From the NCBI RefSeq assembly GCF_018918005.1, contig NZ_JAHLPR010000013.1, positions 1 through 64,000 on the forward strand: a stretch of 64,000 nucleotides of DNA, read 5' to 3'. The translations under genes and the position numbers were made by a program. The notes below the pieces were generated by a model, which saw only the letters and a list, made by a program, of their open reading frames with translations, was not told the DNA's origin and did no database searches. Of the stretch, positions 53,412-63,029 are shown piece after piece; position 1 is the stretch's first letter; each line of letters opens with the position of its first letter. This DNA is from Paenibacillus sp. MSJ-34 (GTDB lineage: Bacteria > Bacillota > Bacilli > Paenibacillales > Paenibacillaceae).

Positions 53412-54539
53412 ATGAAATTATTGCAAGCTTTATTTTTTCCGCCGGAGCAACCGGGCGGAGTATCCTCCATGGTACCTTACATATTGGAGCGATTTCAAAA
53501 TTCGAATTGGGACATGGATCTGTTCTCGATTCCGAAACGCGTCCGGGGCAAAGGGCAAGACGAGGTTCGTTTCGCTACGTTCGATTGGGAGGAATTCAAG
53601 CACAATCCTACGGTGCAAAAATATATTCAAACTTTTCGCGACTATAGTTGGTGGGCGAAGATGCGGATCAATACAAAGTACGACTTGATCCATGCGCATC
53701 ATCCGATCCCGGCGCTCGTGATGAAGCGGTTGTTTCCGGACACGCCGCTTATCGTCACGATCCATTCGAGCTTCGAACGGGAACTGGTCCTCAACGGGAA
53801 AATAAAGGAAGGCGGGGCGGAGCACCGGTTTTTGACGTCATTATACCGGGAATTGGAGCATTGTACGGATCGCGTGCTGACCGTGTCCCATTCCTTCCGT
53901 CAATATTTAGCGCCTTATATGGATCGTCCCGAAGAGGTTACGGTCATTCCGAACGGTTTCGACGAAAAACGGTTCAAGCCGGTGGAGCGGCAAAACGAAG
54001 TGCCGCAGTTGATTACGGTATGCCGGTTGGTGCCCGCGAAAGGGCTTGACGTGTTGCTTGAGGCATGCGCGGAATTGAAAAAACGGGGGCATCCGTTCGT
54101 GCTTCATTTAATCGGCGACGGCCCGATTCGGACCGATCTTGAAGCTTTGGCGGTCGAGCTTAACATTTACGATGAAATTATTTTTTACGGGTACATGCTC
54201 CATCCGGAGCAATTTATGCCGTTTGCGGATATTTTCGTGCTTCCGTCCCGCGCCGAAGCTTTCGGATCGGTGTTTGCCGAAGCGGCGCTTTGCCGGTTAG
54301 GGTTGATCGGCACGGATGTCGGCGGCATTAGCGAACAAATCGAGGACGGCGTCAACGGGCTGCTCGTTCCGCCGGACGACAAAAGCGCGCTATGCGACGC
54401 GATGCAGCGGCTGATCGAAGATGCGGAACTGCGCAGCCGGCTCTCGTATGCCGCTTGGGAAAAAGCGAAAGAAACGTATTCCTTGACCCGGGTCATTAAC
54501 CAGCTGCGAAACATTTATGCTCAATTCATGCAGGGGTGA
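53412..54539 (+). CDS. Family 4-type glycosyltransferase
   Basis: 375 residues with a GT-B fold. The donor-binding C-terminal domain has the E-x7-E motif in SRAEAFGSVFAEAALCRLGL (about residues 280-299) and a VGGISEQIEDGVNGLLVPPDD segment. The N-terminal domain shows LFFPPEQPGGVSSMV. It uses a nucleotide-sugar donor to build an envelope or exopolysaccharide sugar; donor and acceptor unknown. The ATG lies after GGGGGGAC. A nuclease gene follows six bases later, so co-transcription is likely though functions differ. Confidence 0.87.
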   Translation: MKLLQALFFPPEQPGGVSSMVPYILERFQNSNWDMDLFSIPKRVRGKGQDEVRFATFDWEEFKHNPTVQKYIQTFRDYSWWAKMRINTKYDLIHAHHPIPALVMKRLFPDTPLIVTIHSSFERELVLNGKIKEGGAEHRFLTSLYRELEHCTDRVLTVSHSFRQYLAPYMDRPEEVTVIPNGFDEKRFKPVERQNEVPQLITVCRLVPAKGLDVLLEACAELKKRGHPFVLHLIGDGPIRTDLEALAVELNIYDEIIFYGYMLHPEQFMPFADIFVLPSRAEAFGSVFAEAALCRLGLIGTDVGGISEQIEDGVNGLLVPPDDKSALCDAMQRLIEDAELRSRLSYAAWEKAKETYSLTRVINQLRNIYAQFMQG

Positions 54540-54545
54540 AGCCGG

Positions 54546-55847
54546 ATGAGTACGTTTCGGTTTATTCATGCGGCCGATTTGCATTTGGACAGCCCGTTTC
54601 GCGGCATGGCGAACGTTCCTGAGGACGTTCTCGGCCGGTTGAGGGAGTCGACGTTTGCCGCGTTGCGGAATTTGGTCGCTTTGGCGATACGCGAGAACGT
54701 CGATTTTGTCGTGCTGAGCGGCGACATCTACGATGCCGCGGACCGTTCTCTAAAGGCGCAGCTTCGGCTGCAGCGCGGTTTGGCGGAACTGGCCGAGCAC
54801 GGCATCGCCGTGTATATCATTCACGGCAACCACGATCCCGAGAACGGGTTGAAGGCAAGTTTGCAATGGCCGGATAACGTGTTCGTGTTCGGGTCGGCGG
54901 AAGCGGAGTGCCGAATCGCCCGCCGGCGATCGGACGGAGAGCAGGTCGCGGCGATTTGCGGCGTTTCGTACCCGCAACAAGCGGTACGGGACAATATGGC
55001 GCTGCGCTATCGCCGTCTTGCGGGCTCGGATTTGTACCATATCGCTTTGCTGCATGCGAATGTCGACGGAAACCGCAACCACGACAATTACGCGCCTTGC
55101 GGCATGCGGGATTTGCTGGCGTCCGGCTTCGATTATTGGGCGCTCGGCCATATTCACATACGGCAAGTGCTGCACCGGGAGCCGTATATCGTCTATCCCG
55201 GCAATACGCAAGGCCGCAGCGTCAAAGAAACCGGCGCGAAAGGCTGCTATATCGTTACGGTAAACGAACGGAAGGAAACGTCTTTGGATTTTCATCCGCT
55301 CGACGATGTGCGCTGGTTCGCGCAAGACGTCTCGATTGCAGGAGCCGGAACGGAGCAGGCATTGTTGGAACGGCTTGAAGCTGCGGCGGAAACGGTGCGC
55401 GAACAAGCGGACGGCCGTCTGGCTGTCGTACGCTTGACAGTTGGCGGCCGGGATGCGCTGCATGCCCGCATCGAAGGGAGCGCGCTGCTGGAAGAGATGC
55501 TGCAGCATTTGCGAGATAACGAATCGATGCGGCCGGAAAGCGGCGGGGCCGTATGGTTCGATTCGATCCGCGTGCAATCCGGGCTGCCGCTCGACGAGGA
55601 AGCGCTGCTAACGCAAGACAGCTTCCTCGGCGAATATTTCCGCTTGGCCGGGCGGACCGCATCCGATCCGGAGCTGTGCGAAGACGTGCTGCGCGAAGCG
55701 CTCGCGCCGCTGCTGGCGCAGCCGAAGCTCGGGCCAATGGCGTCCCGCGCCGCGGAAGCGGAGCGGGACGATTGGTTGCGGCGCGCGCGGGAATTGGCTG
55801 CGGTGCTGCTCGCGGAACCGGACGAAAGCGGGGGAAATGCACGATGA
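54546..55847 (+). CDS. yhaO: Metallophosphoesterase, YhaO/SbcD-like nuclease subunit
   Basis: 433 residues: a calcineurin-like nuclease domain with FIHAADLHLDSPF (about residues 6-18), VLSGDIYDAADRS, IIHGNHDPENG and ALGHIHIRQVL, all metal-ligand motifs, then a C-terminal domain of about 130 residues. YhaO pairs with an SMC-like ATPase, as SbcD does with SbcC, and belongs to the DNA repair exonuclease group. Its stop overlaps the next ATG by four bases (ATGA), the classical coupling of the pair. yhaM does not follow. Confidence 0.9.
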   Translation: MSTFRFIHAADLHLDSPFRGMANVPEDVLGRLRESTFAALRNLVALAIRENVDFVVLSGDIYDAADRSLKAQLRLQRGLAELAEHGIAVYIIHGNHDPENGLKASLQWPDNVFVFGSAEAECRIARRRSDGEQVAAICGVSYPQQAVRDNMALRYRRLAGSDLYHIALLHANVDGNRNHDNYAPCGMRDLLASGFDYWALGHIHIRQVLHREPYIVYPGNTQGRSVKETGAKGCYIVTVNERKETSLDFHPLDDVRWFAQDVSIAGAGTEQALLERLEAAAETVREQADGRLAVVRLTVGGRDALHARIEGSALLEEMLQHLRDNESMRPESGGAVWFDSIRVQSGLPLDEEALLTQDSFLGEYFRLAGRTASDPELCEDVLREALAPLLAQPKLGPMASRAAEAERDDWLRRARELAAVLLAEPDESGGNAR

Positions 55848-58800
55848 GAATCAAGGAATTGCATATTCACGGGTTCGGAGCGCTGCGCGACGTTGAATTG
55901 CAATTCGGCGGCGCGCCTGTCACGATTTTATATGGGGAGAATGAAGCCGGGAAAAGCACCATGTTCGCTTTCATACGAACGATGCTGTACGGATTTCCTT
56001 CGCGTCAGGCGGAAGAACGATTCGAACCCTCTGACGGCGGAACGCATGGAGGGCGAATGATTGCTGAGGACGGCCGCGGCCGCCTCTGGACGATCGAGCG
56101 CAACGGAGCGGGTAGTTCGCGCATCTCGCTTATAACGCCGGGCGGGGAAATGCGAACATGTACTCAAGCCGAATTGGAACGCGAACTGCTCGGCGGTTTA
56201 TCGGCAGATTTGTTCCGGCAGTTGTTCGCCGTCTCGCTAAGCGAACTGCAGCAAATCCGGACGCTGCAGTCGGAAGAGGTGAGCGGCTTCTTGTTCCACG
56301 CCGGACTGGGCGGCGGGGGCGGCATCGTTCAAGCGGAGCGGAAGTTGTCGCAGGAAATGGACAAGCTGTTTCGCCCGCGCGGGCGCACGCAGGAAATCAA
56401 TCGCGCGATGCAATCGATCGAGGCGTTGGATAAGGAAATCCGGCAGAGAAAGGCGCTCATCCAGCAATTTAACGATCAATCCGCGCTCGTGGAACGGGTG
56501 GAGGGCGAATTGGCGGAAGCGGAACAAGCGCTAACCGCGCTGCGTGCGCGCGAAGCCGAATTCGCACAGGCGCAAGGATACCGCGATTCGTGGCTGGAAA
56601 AGCGGGCGATCGAACGGGAATTGGCCGCGCTTCCCGCCTTCCCTTCGTTTCCCGAAGATGCATTGTCCCGCTGGCAAACGCTGCAGCAAGAGCAAGAGCA
56701 TCTGGAGGTACGCGGCAAGCAGCTAGATCTGTCTATAGCGAAAATAGACGAGGAACTGGCGTCATGCTCCTACGATGAGAAGCTGTTGGAACAACGGGAA
56801 GAGATCGATGGCAGGTTCGGCCAATTGGACGCAGTTGAGGCGCGCCGGTCGGAAATGCGCGAGTTGGAGGCGGAACTCTCCGCCGAGCGCAATCAACTGG
56901 AACGTTTGCTGCGGCTGATCGATCCCAGGTGGACGGCGGACGAATTGCGCCGGTTCTCGCTTGGCGCCGGAAGCCGCGAACGGGTGCGGGAAGAGCAGGA
57001 ACGGAATCGGGCGTACGCGCGAAGGAGCGAATGGCTGCAGCATGAATGCAGCCGATTGCGAAGGCAATGCGACGCGGCCGGCGAAGAAACGGACGAATTG
57101 CGGCGGCGGCTCGAGCAAGCGGAGGAAGAGCGGAAGCTTCGCTTCGGCCATATCATTCCCCGGACGAAAGAGGAAGGGGAACGGATATGGGCGGAACTGG
57201 TGCGCGAAGCGGAGCGGTGGCGCGAACGCCGTCTGCTGCGGCAAACCGAACGGCGGCAAGCGGAAGCGCAGCGATCCGCGCAGGACGCGGCGGCGGAGCA
57301 AATGAGGAAATTGCGCCGCGCCACATTGATCGCGGCCGGCGCGTTAACGGCGATCGTGCCGTTTCTGTTATGGCGGATCGGGCAAATATGGGAGGCGGCG
57401 GCTATTCTCGCAGGACTGCTCGGATTGGACGCATACCTCTATTTGTCGGGCCCAAGAGGCAAGGAACGGCCCGGCAAGGGAATGCGTCGAGCGGGCAGCT
57501 TTGCGGGGGGCGAAGCGGATGAGAACGAACCATCGTCCTTGTCCGGCATGGACGACTTGCGTATGCTCGAGCTGTTCCGTTCCCTTGTTCGTTCTCCGGC
57601 CGGTTACCGCGGCCAGCCCGCGATCGGGGAAACCGCGGTTTCCGCCGTCCGGGAACATCCGGACGTAACGGATGCGGATTTCGAAGAGCGAATCAACGCC
57701 TTGCGCCCAATGATGGACGAATGGTTCGATTGGCATCGGGAAACGGAACAGCTCCGGGCCCGTTACCGCGAGAGTGCGCAGGCGGAAGAAAGTTTGCGGC
57801 GAGCGCTCGAGGCGCTGGAACGCGAGCGGGAAGAGGAGGCGCGCGCCGCCGGCAAACTGGCGGAGGCGTGGGACGAATGGCTGCGGTCGCAATCGTTGCC
57901 GGAAGGGCTGTCGCCGGAGGCCGCGCATGATATATTCCGAACGGCGGAGCAGGCGATGGAACTGCTTCAGCGCATGGAACAGCGTCATGCGAAGAAGGAA
58001 GCGATATCCGAACGGATCGCCGTATTCGAGGAAGCTTGCATGACGTTATTGGCTGCGCTCGAACGAAGCGATCCGGAGGGCGATGCGAGCGGAGATCCGC
58101 CCCCATTCGCGGATATTGCATACGAGTTGAAGCGGCAGAAGAACAGGCTCGAACGTCATGAGGCGGCGCGGCAGCGAAGCGCGCGTTTGAACGAACGGCG
58201 GACGGAGCTGGCGGAAGAACGGGAGGAGATCGCCGCCCGGCTCGGACAAGCGCGGGAGAAAACCGAGCGTTTGTTTGCTCTTGCAGCGGCGCAAGACGAG
58301 GAGCAGTTTCGCCGCCATGTAAGGCAGGCGGAGCGTAGAGTTCAATTGGAGCAGGCGCTGCGCCACTTGGATATCGCAACGGCTCATTCCGCATCCATAG
58401 ATCGGCTCGCGGAAGTGCTGGAGCGGTATGATGCGGACCGTTTGGGCGAAGCCGTCCGGCTCGTCAGGCTGGACATTTCCGCAGCGGAAGCCCGGATCGG
58501 AGAACTGCAGGAACGGCGCGGACGCTTGCTCGGCGAATTGGATCAACTGCGGGAAGCGAGCGAGCATGAAGACCATTTGCAGCGGAAGGAAGGGGAACTC
58601 GCGGTTCTGCATGAGAAGATCGGCCGCTACGCAACCTATGCGATCAGCTTGGAATGGCTGAAACGGACGAGACGCATATACGAGGAGGAACGGCAACCGT
58701 TTGTTTTGCAAACGGCCTCGGCTTACTTTGCGGCGATGACGGAAGGGCGCTACCGGCGCGTATTCGCTCCTCTCGGCGAGAAGCGAATGGTGGCGGAACG

Positions 58801-59158
58801 CGAGGACGGCGCGCTTGCGGACAGTTCCCTGTTAAGCCGGGGCACGGCGGAGCAGCTCTATTTCGCGATGCGGCTCGCTTTGTCCGACGCCTTTGCGGCA
58901 CATCCGCATATGCCGCTCATCCTTGACGATATATTCGTCAATTTCGATTTGAACCGGTTAAGCCATACGTTTGACGTATTGAGTTCAATGCGCGACCGGC
59001 ATCAAATCGTTATGACGACATGCCATGAGCATGTCGTGCGGACCGCGACGGAGCGGATTCGCGATGCGAATGTGATTGCGCTATCCGAGGGGATCGGCCG
59101 ATTTCCGCTGCTTGGACACGATCATGACGAGCCAGACGAGGCTGAACAATCCGAATAA
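55844..59158 (+). CDS. yhaN: SMC-like AAA ATPase, YhaN/SbcC-type
   Basis: 1104 residues. Walker A is GENEAGKST (about 31-39), and Walker B is PLILDDIFVNFD (about 1023-1034), with an ABC signature-like LSRGTAEQLYFAMRLA. The middle is long coiled coils rich in Glu/Arg. Two hydrophobic segments (about 490-530) interrupt the coil, unusual for SbcC but seen in YhaN-like proteins, suggesting a membrane-linked arm. The start overlaps the yhaO stop. The 3' end overlaps ykvI on the opposite strand by 78 bases. Confidence 0.88.
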   Translation: MRIKELHIHGFGALRDVELQFGGAPVTILYGENEAGKSTMFAFIRTMLYGFPSRQAEERFEPSDGGTHGGRMIAEDGRGRLWTIERNGAGSSRISLITPGGEMRTCTQAELERELLGGLSADLFRQLFAVSLSELQQIRTLQSEEVSGFLFHAGLGGGGGIVQAERKLSQEMDKLFRPRGRTQEINRAMQSIEALDKEIRQRKALIQQFNDQSALVERVEGELAEAEQALTALRAREAEFAQAQGYRDSWLEKRAIERELAALPAFPSFPEDALSRWQTLQQEQEHLEVRGKQLDLSIAKIDEELASCSYDEKLLEQREEIDGRFGQLDAVEARRSEMRELEAELSAERNQLERLLRLIDPRWTADELRRFSLGAGSRERVREEQERNRAYARRSEWLQHECSRLRRQCDAAGEETDELRRRLEQAEEERKLRFGHIIPRTKEEGERIWAELVREAERWRERRLLRQTERRQAEAQRSAQDAAAEQMRKLRRATLIAAGALTAIVPFLLWRIGQIWEAAAILAGLLGLDAYLYLSGPRGKERPGKGMRRAGSFAGGEADENEPSSLSGMDDLRMLELFRSLVRSPAGYRGQPAIGETAVSAVREHPDVTDADFEERINALRPMMDEWFDWHRETEQLRARYRESAQAEESLRRALEALEREREEEARAAGKLAEAWDEWLRSQSLPEGLSPEAAHDIFRTAEQAMELLQRMEQRHAKKEAISERIAVFEEACMTLLAALERSDPEGDASGDPPPFADIAYELKRQKNRLERHEAARQRSARLNERRTELAEEREEIAARLGQAREKTERLFALAAAQDEEQFRRHVRQAERRVQLEQALRHLDIATAHSASIDRLAEVLERYDADRLGEAVRLVRLDISAAEARIGELQERRGRLLGELDQLREASEHEDHLQRKEGELAVLHEKIGRYATYAISLEWLKRTRRIYEEERQPFVLQTASAYFAAMTEGRYRRVFAPLGEKRMVAEREDGALADSSLLSRGTAEQLYFAMRLALSDAFAAHPHMPLILDDIFVNFDLNRLSHTFDVLSSMRDRHQIVMTTCHEHVVRTATERIRDANVIALSEGIGRFPLLGHDHDEPDEAEQSE

Positions 59159-60136
59159 CGGATAAAGAATCGACAGAAGCGAACTGAATCCGAATTGGCT
59201 GATCGTATAGCAGACGAGCATAATGCCCGCCGTAATCCATTGCGGATGCGCTTCAGGCAGCCAGCGCTGCCTGATTTGCAGCGTTACGCCGAAGATGTCG
59301 GCTACATAGGTAGTGAATATTTCCAGGAAAATAAGAAATAGATAAATAAACTGCACGATGTGTCCCAATTGGTAAGCGATGCTGCCCATCGGGATTTCGA
59401 ACTGCGTAATGCCGGGCATATAGGCGGAGAGCGCAAAATGACCCGCCAGCAGCATCAGGCCGATGCCCAAGCCGCCCAGCCATCCGCCCCAGCGTATGAC
59501 CGCTTTATTCGGCATGGCGGCGCCGACGGGAACGAGAACCGCTTGAGCCATCGCCAAATTGAAGGCGGTATATAAGAAAGGCGCCGCCCATGTGGCGCTC
59601 CAGCTGCGATCGCTGATCAATGTAATCCAATGATGGGAATAAGGGGATCGCATCGTATTCAGTACGATCAGCACGGTAAACGTCAGCATAAGCGGCACGA
59701 CGACGGAATTTAAGGCGAGAATCGACTTGATTCCTTTGCTCAGCAATATATAGGAACAAAATAGGGTGAACAACAGCCCTGTCTGATAATGAATGTTGAA
59801 ATGCTCCACGAATAACGAGCCCGCGCCGGCCAGCATGACGCTGTTGACCCCGATCAAGATGATCATTAAAAAAAGGCTGATCCAACGTCCGCCCTGTTCG
59901 CCGAATAGATGCTTGTTCAAATCTTCATACGACTTGGCCCGAATATCGAAGGATAGGAGCATCACCTTCGTTCCGAGCCAAATGAATAACAAGGTCGCGG
60001 CAATAATCGTCAAGGGGGCCCAATTGCCGTATTGGGTAAAAAATTGCAATATCTCCTGCCCGGTGGCGAACCCGGCTCCTACGACCGTTCCGATATATGT
60101 AAATGCGATTTGCAGCACTTTGACGACATGCTTCAT
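59081..60136 (-). CDS. YkvI family membrane protein
   Basis: A 351-residue transporter-like protein with about ten hydrophobic segments, opening IAFTYIGTVVGAGFATGQEI (about residues 11-30), the signature of YkvI proteins, distantly related to amino acid/APC-type transporters and spore-germination permeases. Substrate unknown. The ATG has GGGGGTAGGA upstream. Its 3' end overlaps the end of yhaN on the opposite strand by 78 bases, an uncommonly large convergent overlap. Confidence 0.87.
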   Translation of the reverse strand: MKHVVKVLQIAFTYIGTVVGAGFATGQEILQFFTQYGNWAPLTIIAATLLFIWLGTKVMLLSFDIRAKSYEDLNKHLFGEQGGRWISLFLMIILIGVNSVMLAGAGSLFVEHFNIHYQTGLLFTLFCSYILLSKGIKSILALNSVVVPLMLTFTVLIVLNTMRSPYSHHWITLISDRSWSATWAAPFLYTAFNLAMAQAVLVPVGAAMPNKAVIRWGGWLGGLGIGLMLLAGHFALSAYMPGITQFEIPMGSIAYQLGHIVQFIYLFLIFLEIFTTYVADIFGVTLQIRQRWLPEAHPQWITAGIMLVCYTISQFGFSSLLSILYPLFGLFSLVWLVMIVSKQRKSADPLG

Positions 60137-60181
60137 CTTTTCCTACCCCCTGAGCTCACGGTTTGTACCCTTTATATTGCG

Positions 60182-60281
60182 TGTTCAAAAAGTCGGCTTT
60201 TCAGCACCGGGAAGGTTGCGAGAACCGGAAGCCCATGCTTCCGTAGCGAGTTTTGCCGCACAAAATTTTCCTTTTTGAACA
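60182..60281. repeat. 100-base element with inverted ends TGTTCAAAAAG/CTTTTTGAACA
   Basis: Perfect 11-base terminal inverted repeats enclose GTCGGCTTTTCAGCACCGG and GGAAGGTTGCG and, further on, TTTTGCCGCACAAAATTTTC. No coding capacity. A partial, inverted copy lies at 31269-31309, and it behaves like a MITE- or REP-type dispersed element. Length and ends are seen directly; mobility is inference. Confidence 0.7.
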
Positions 60282-60367
60282 ACCTCTTATAGTACAAGGT
60301 ATGTGAGTAGGGGGTGGGACATGACTTAAAGTGGCGATCTTGATAAGCAAAAAGGAATCCGCGCCAT

Positions 60368-61033
60368 TTACGCGGATTCCTCAACGACAAATAGTTTGAT
60401 CGACAGAATCGTTTCCGTCTTCGGATCGATGTCCAGCTTGAGCAGCGAGTCTTTCGCATTGTAGCTGTATACGAAACTCGTGTCGGAATCGGGTTTGCCA
60501 AGCGCTTTAACGGCGGCTTGTTCTTGATCGCCGATCTGCAAACCTTGCAAGCCGGTGACGATATCGGCACCGCTCACCTCGATGAATTGCACCGTATCGT
60601 CTTTATGAAACCCGATATGTAGTCCGTCGTATTCATAAATCGTCATGGACGGCTCGTCTTCAAGGGTGTATTGCTCGACCGGATTGCCGAGCATCTTCAC
60701 AACGGCGTCCTTCTTCTCGAACAAAGCGATGCCGCCTAACTTCGGGCGGTCGGGATCGAACGAGCCCGCTCCCGTTTTCTTCTCCGTTCCGGTTTGCTCT
60801 TTCGCCGTTTGATCCTTATCTTTGCTGGCCGAAATTTCAAGCGGTTCTTTCACTTTATTGGTATCGGTTTTGAACGGGAGCGTCGCATCCGATTGGAACG
60901 CGGGAACGGAAGAGGTTGCCTCTTGATCCGGTCCGGCGGAATGTTGTTCAAGTTCCTGCTTGTTCCCGCATGCCGCAGCCAATACGGCGATAACCGTCAG
61001 CAAGGCCAGAATCGTTATATAGTTACGCTTCAT
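60368..61033 (-). CDS. Putative lipoprotein with two similar C-terminal units
   Basis: 221 residues. The N-terminus is a type II signal peptide (LTVIAVLAAACGNK, lipobox Cys about residue 22). A low-complexity linker rich in Ser, Pro, Lys and Glu follows. The C-terminal half has two related units of about 55 residues, each with a small helix (KKDAVVKMLGNPVEQYT and QEQAAVKALGKPDSDTS) and strands, resembling DUF4309-type or SmpA-like repeats. Likely membrane-anchored outside. Function unknown. GAGGTGA precedes the ATG. Confidence 0.7.
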   Translation of the reverse strand: MKRNYITILALLTVIAVLAAACGNKQELEQHSAGPDQEATSSVPAFQSDATLPFKTDTNKVKEPLEISASKDKDQTAKEQTGTEKKTGAGSFDPDRPKLGGIALFEKKDAVVKMLGNPVEQYTLEDEPSMTIYEYDGLHIGFHKDDTVQFIEVSGADIVTGLQGLQIGDQEQAAVKALGKPDSDTSFVYSYNAKDSLLKLDIDPKTETILSIKLFVVEESA

Positions 61034-61183
61034 CTCGGTCACCTCAATGTTAAATTTTGCATTATACATATTATTAACGGTTCAAACGGTCAAATAGTTT
61101 CGTTTTTGGCGGCAATATTTTTCTTGATCGAAAGATCGTTCGTATGGTAATTTCAATTAAAGGATTTGCTTGGAGGTCGTAAC

Positions 61184-61756
61184 ATGGAATTGTTGAAACA
61201 GAGAATTTTGAAGGAAGCGGTAGTTTTGTCGGACCAAGTGTTGAAATTGGACGCCCTGCTCAACCACCAGGTAGATCCGAAGCTGACGATGGAAATGGGC
61301 AGGGAATTCGCCCGCCGGTTCGCGGATGCAGGGGTAACGCGAGTTGTAACGATCGAATCGTCCGGCATTCCGGTCGCTTTTGCCGTCGCGTACGAGCTTG
61401 GCGTTCCTATGGTGTTCGCCCGCCGCAAGAAGGCGCTGATCGGCGAGCATGACGCTCTGCACGAACGCGTTCCATCGTTCACGAAAGGAATCGTCACCGA
61501 TATTATGATATCCCCGCAATTTATCGCGGAGGATGACCGGCTATTGCTGATCGACGATATTATCGCGAACGGGGACGCCGCGCGGGGTCTGCTTAAAATT
61601 ATCGAACGGCGCGGAGCCGAATTGGTCGGCATGGGCATCGTTGTGGAGAAATGTTTCCAGCCGGGGGCCCGCATGTTCCGCGAACAAGGCATTCGTTTGG
61701 AATCGCTCGTCAAAATCGCTTCGCTTGAAGGCGGCCAAATTCGGTTTGAAGTGTAG
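61184..61756 (+). CDS. xpt: Xanthine phosphoribosyltransferase
   Basis: A 190-residue salvage enzyme that makes XMP from xanthine and PRPP. The PRPP-binding loop is DDRLLLIDDIIANGDAARG (about residues 111-129). The start MELLKQRILKEAVVLSDQVLKLD and the DPKLTMEMGREFARRF region match Bacillus Xpt. The ATG has GGAGG nine bases upstream. The upstream gap is too short for the guanine riboswitch seen before B. subtilis xpt, and pbuX does not follow. Confidence 0.95.
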   Translation: MELLKQRILKEAVVLSDQVLKLDALLNHQVDPKLTMEMGREFARRFADAGVTRVVTIESSGIPVAFAVAYELGVPMVFARRKKALIGEHDALHERVPSFTKGIVTDIMISPQFIAEDDRLLLIDDIIANGDAARGLLKIIERRGAELVGMGIVVEKCFQPGARMFREQGIRLESLVKIASLEGGQIRFEV

Positions 61757-61789
61757 CAAATTTTGCCTGCGGTATTCCAATCAGTCCCT

Positions 61790-61818
61790 TTGCACCCGGT
61801 TTGCTTTTCGCTTATAAT
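61790..61818 (+). promoter_or_regulatory. Promoter of the gene at 61.85 kb
   Basis: TTGCAC at 61790-61795, a 17-base spacer and TATAAT at 61813-61818. Confidence 0.7.
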
Positions 61819-61850
61819 AAGGGTAAGTTTGAGGGGAGGAGGCAAAAATA

Positions 61851-62180
61851 ATGGGGAAAGACCTAGTTTCTGTTGAGTTTTTTATGCAAAAGTTGTCAGA
61901 TGCCAAAGTTCATTTTGAACGCGCCTTGGATTGCAAACATACTGAATTCGATGACCTTTACCCCTATATGATTGAACATCCTCAGTTTTTTTGGTACAAA
62001 CGGTATGTAGCTTGGTCGGAGCTGCTTACGATCGTCAAATTATGCGAGGAGTTGGACGTATCGTGGTCGGAGCAGTTTACGCCGCAACAGATCGATTACA
62101 TCCGAAATCGTGTCATGTCGGCCAAAGTACTCGATTTTTGGTTCGAAACGAACGATACGAAAGAGCATGTGGAACAGTAA
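61851..62180 (+). CDS. Conserved-looking hypothetical protein
   Basis: 109 residues, soluble and helical, with several aromatic residues (FFWYKRYVAW) in the middle and an acidic end. No signal, no membrane segment, no family recognised. The promoter is good, and GGGGAGGAGG precedes the ATG. The pattern suggests a small three- or four-helix protein. Confidence 0.75.
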   Translation: MGKDLVSVEFFMQKLSDAKVHFERALDCKHTEFDDLYPYMIEHPQFFWYKRYVAWSELLTIVKLCEELDVSWSEQFTPQQIDYIRNRVMSAKVLDFWFETNDTKEHVEQ

Positions 62181-62302
62181 CGTCCTTGCCGAGTAGGAAG
62201 GATAGGCTGTATTTGTGCTAGAGGATATCAGATAGGTTCTGTGCAAGGTTTAAGCAACAATCGGTTGTTACAATCGCACATCGCATATACAAGCAAGCGA
62301 AT

Positions 62303-62333
62303 AGGCCTGAATGGATATCATTCGGGCCTTTTT
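62303..62333 (+). terminator. Terminator before the gene at 62.36 kb
   Basis: GGCCTGAATG pairs with CATTCGGGCC and is followed by TTTTT. Confidence 0.85.
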
Positions 62334-62363
62334 GCATCATCATACCATTAGGAGTTGGAGGAT

Positions 62364-62579
62364 ATGATCTCGGAAGAGCAATTGGACGCTTACCGGCAAG
62401 CGGGAACGAAAATTAGAGTTGTACGCGACATTTTGGAAAGAAACGACGTGATCGGAATTGTCGTGGCATGGGACGACGAGCATGCGCTGATCCGCCGCCA
62501 AAATCGGAGAGTCGTGCAAGTGAAACGGACTTATCTGTTCCAGCCGTTCGACGAGGAGCGGCAGAATCCTATTATATAA
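62364..62579 (+). CDS. Small conserved-looking hypothetical protein
   Basis: 71 residues: a short helix followed by a beta-rich region (GIVVAWDDEHALIRRQNRRVVQVKRTYLF), which suggests a small barrel or SH3-like fold. It ends in EERQNPII. The ATG has GGAG nine bases upstream. Function unknown. It lies between a terminator and the zinc-ribbon gene. Confidence 0.7.
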   Translation: MISEEQLDAYRQAGTKIRVVRDILERNDVIGIVVAWDDEHALIRRQNRRVVQVKRTYLFQPFDEERQNPII

Positions 62580-62664
62580 ACGATCTCGCACACGTATAAA
62601 AATGAAACTTTAAGCCAAGCCTTGCGTAACATAGTGATAAGTCGAATTGTGGAGGGATATAGCA

Positions 62665-62985
62665 ATGAAATGCCCGATATGCAACGATGTGCGCATGCGC
62701 GAAGTGGAAAAGGAAGGAATTATGATCGACGTTTGTCCGGAATGCAAGGGAGTGTGGCTCGATCGCGGCGAACTGGAGAAGCTGATGAGCGATGTGCGGG
62801 AAATGCGTCCTGCCTTCAATTCCTGGTATGACGAACAATATGAGCGTCGAGACGACAGCTATGAACGGCGGGAACCTTATCGCGATCATGATAAGCATTA
62901 CGACTCCCATCCCGGATATTCCAAGCATGGCTATAAGAAAAAGAAGAAGTCCGTACTGGACGTCTTCGGAGATTTGTTTGATTGA
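62665..62985 (+). CDS. Zinc-ribbon protein, zf-TFIIB type
   Basis: 106 residues. The N-terminal 40 residues form a zinc ribbon: MKCPICNDVRMREV and IDVCPECKGVWLDRGELEKL, the CPxC-CPxC pattern of the zf-TFIIB family. The rest is charged and low-complexity, with Tyr/Asp/Arg/His repeats and a KKKKK run, then a hydrophobic end (VLDVFGDLFD). Members are common in Bacilli; function unknown. GGAGGG precedes the ATG. Confidence 0.85.
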   Translation: MKCPICNDVRMREVEKEGIMIDVCPECKGVWLDRGELEKLMSDVREMRPAFNSWYDEQYERRDDSYERREPYRDHDKHYDSHPGYSKHGYKKKKKSVLDVFGDLFD

Positions 62986-63029
62986 AATAGAATGAAGCCT
63001 ATATCGCGAAATTTATTTCTAGCTTTTTG

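Noticed and set aside
61070-61183. Purine riboswitch before xpt
   Set aside because: The space is only about 110 bases and shows no conserved guanine-aptamer core or terminator hairpin.
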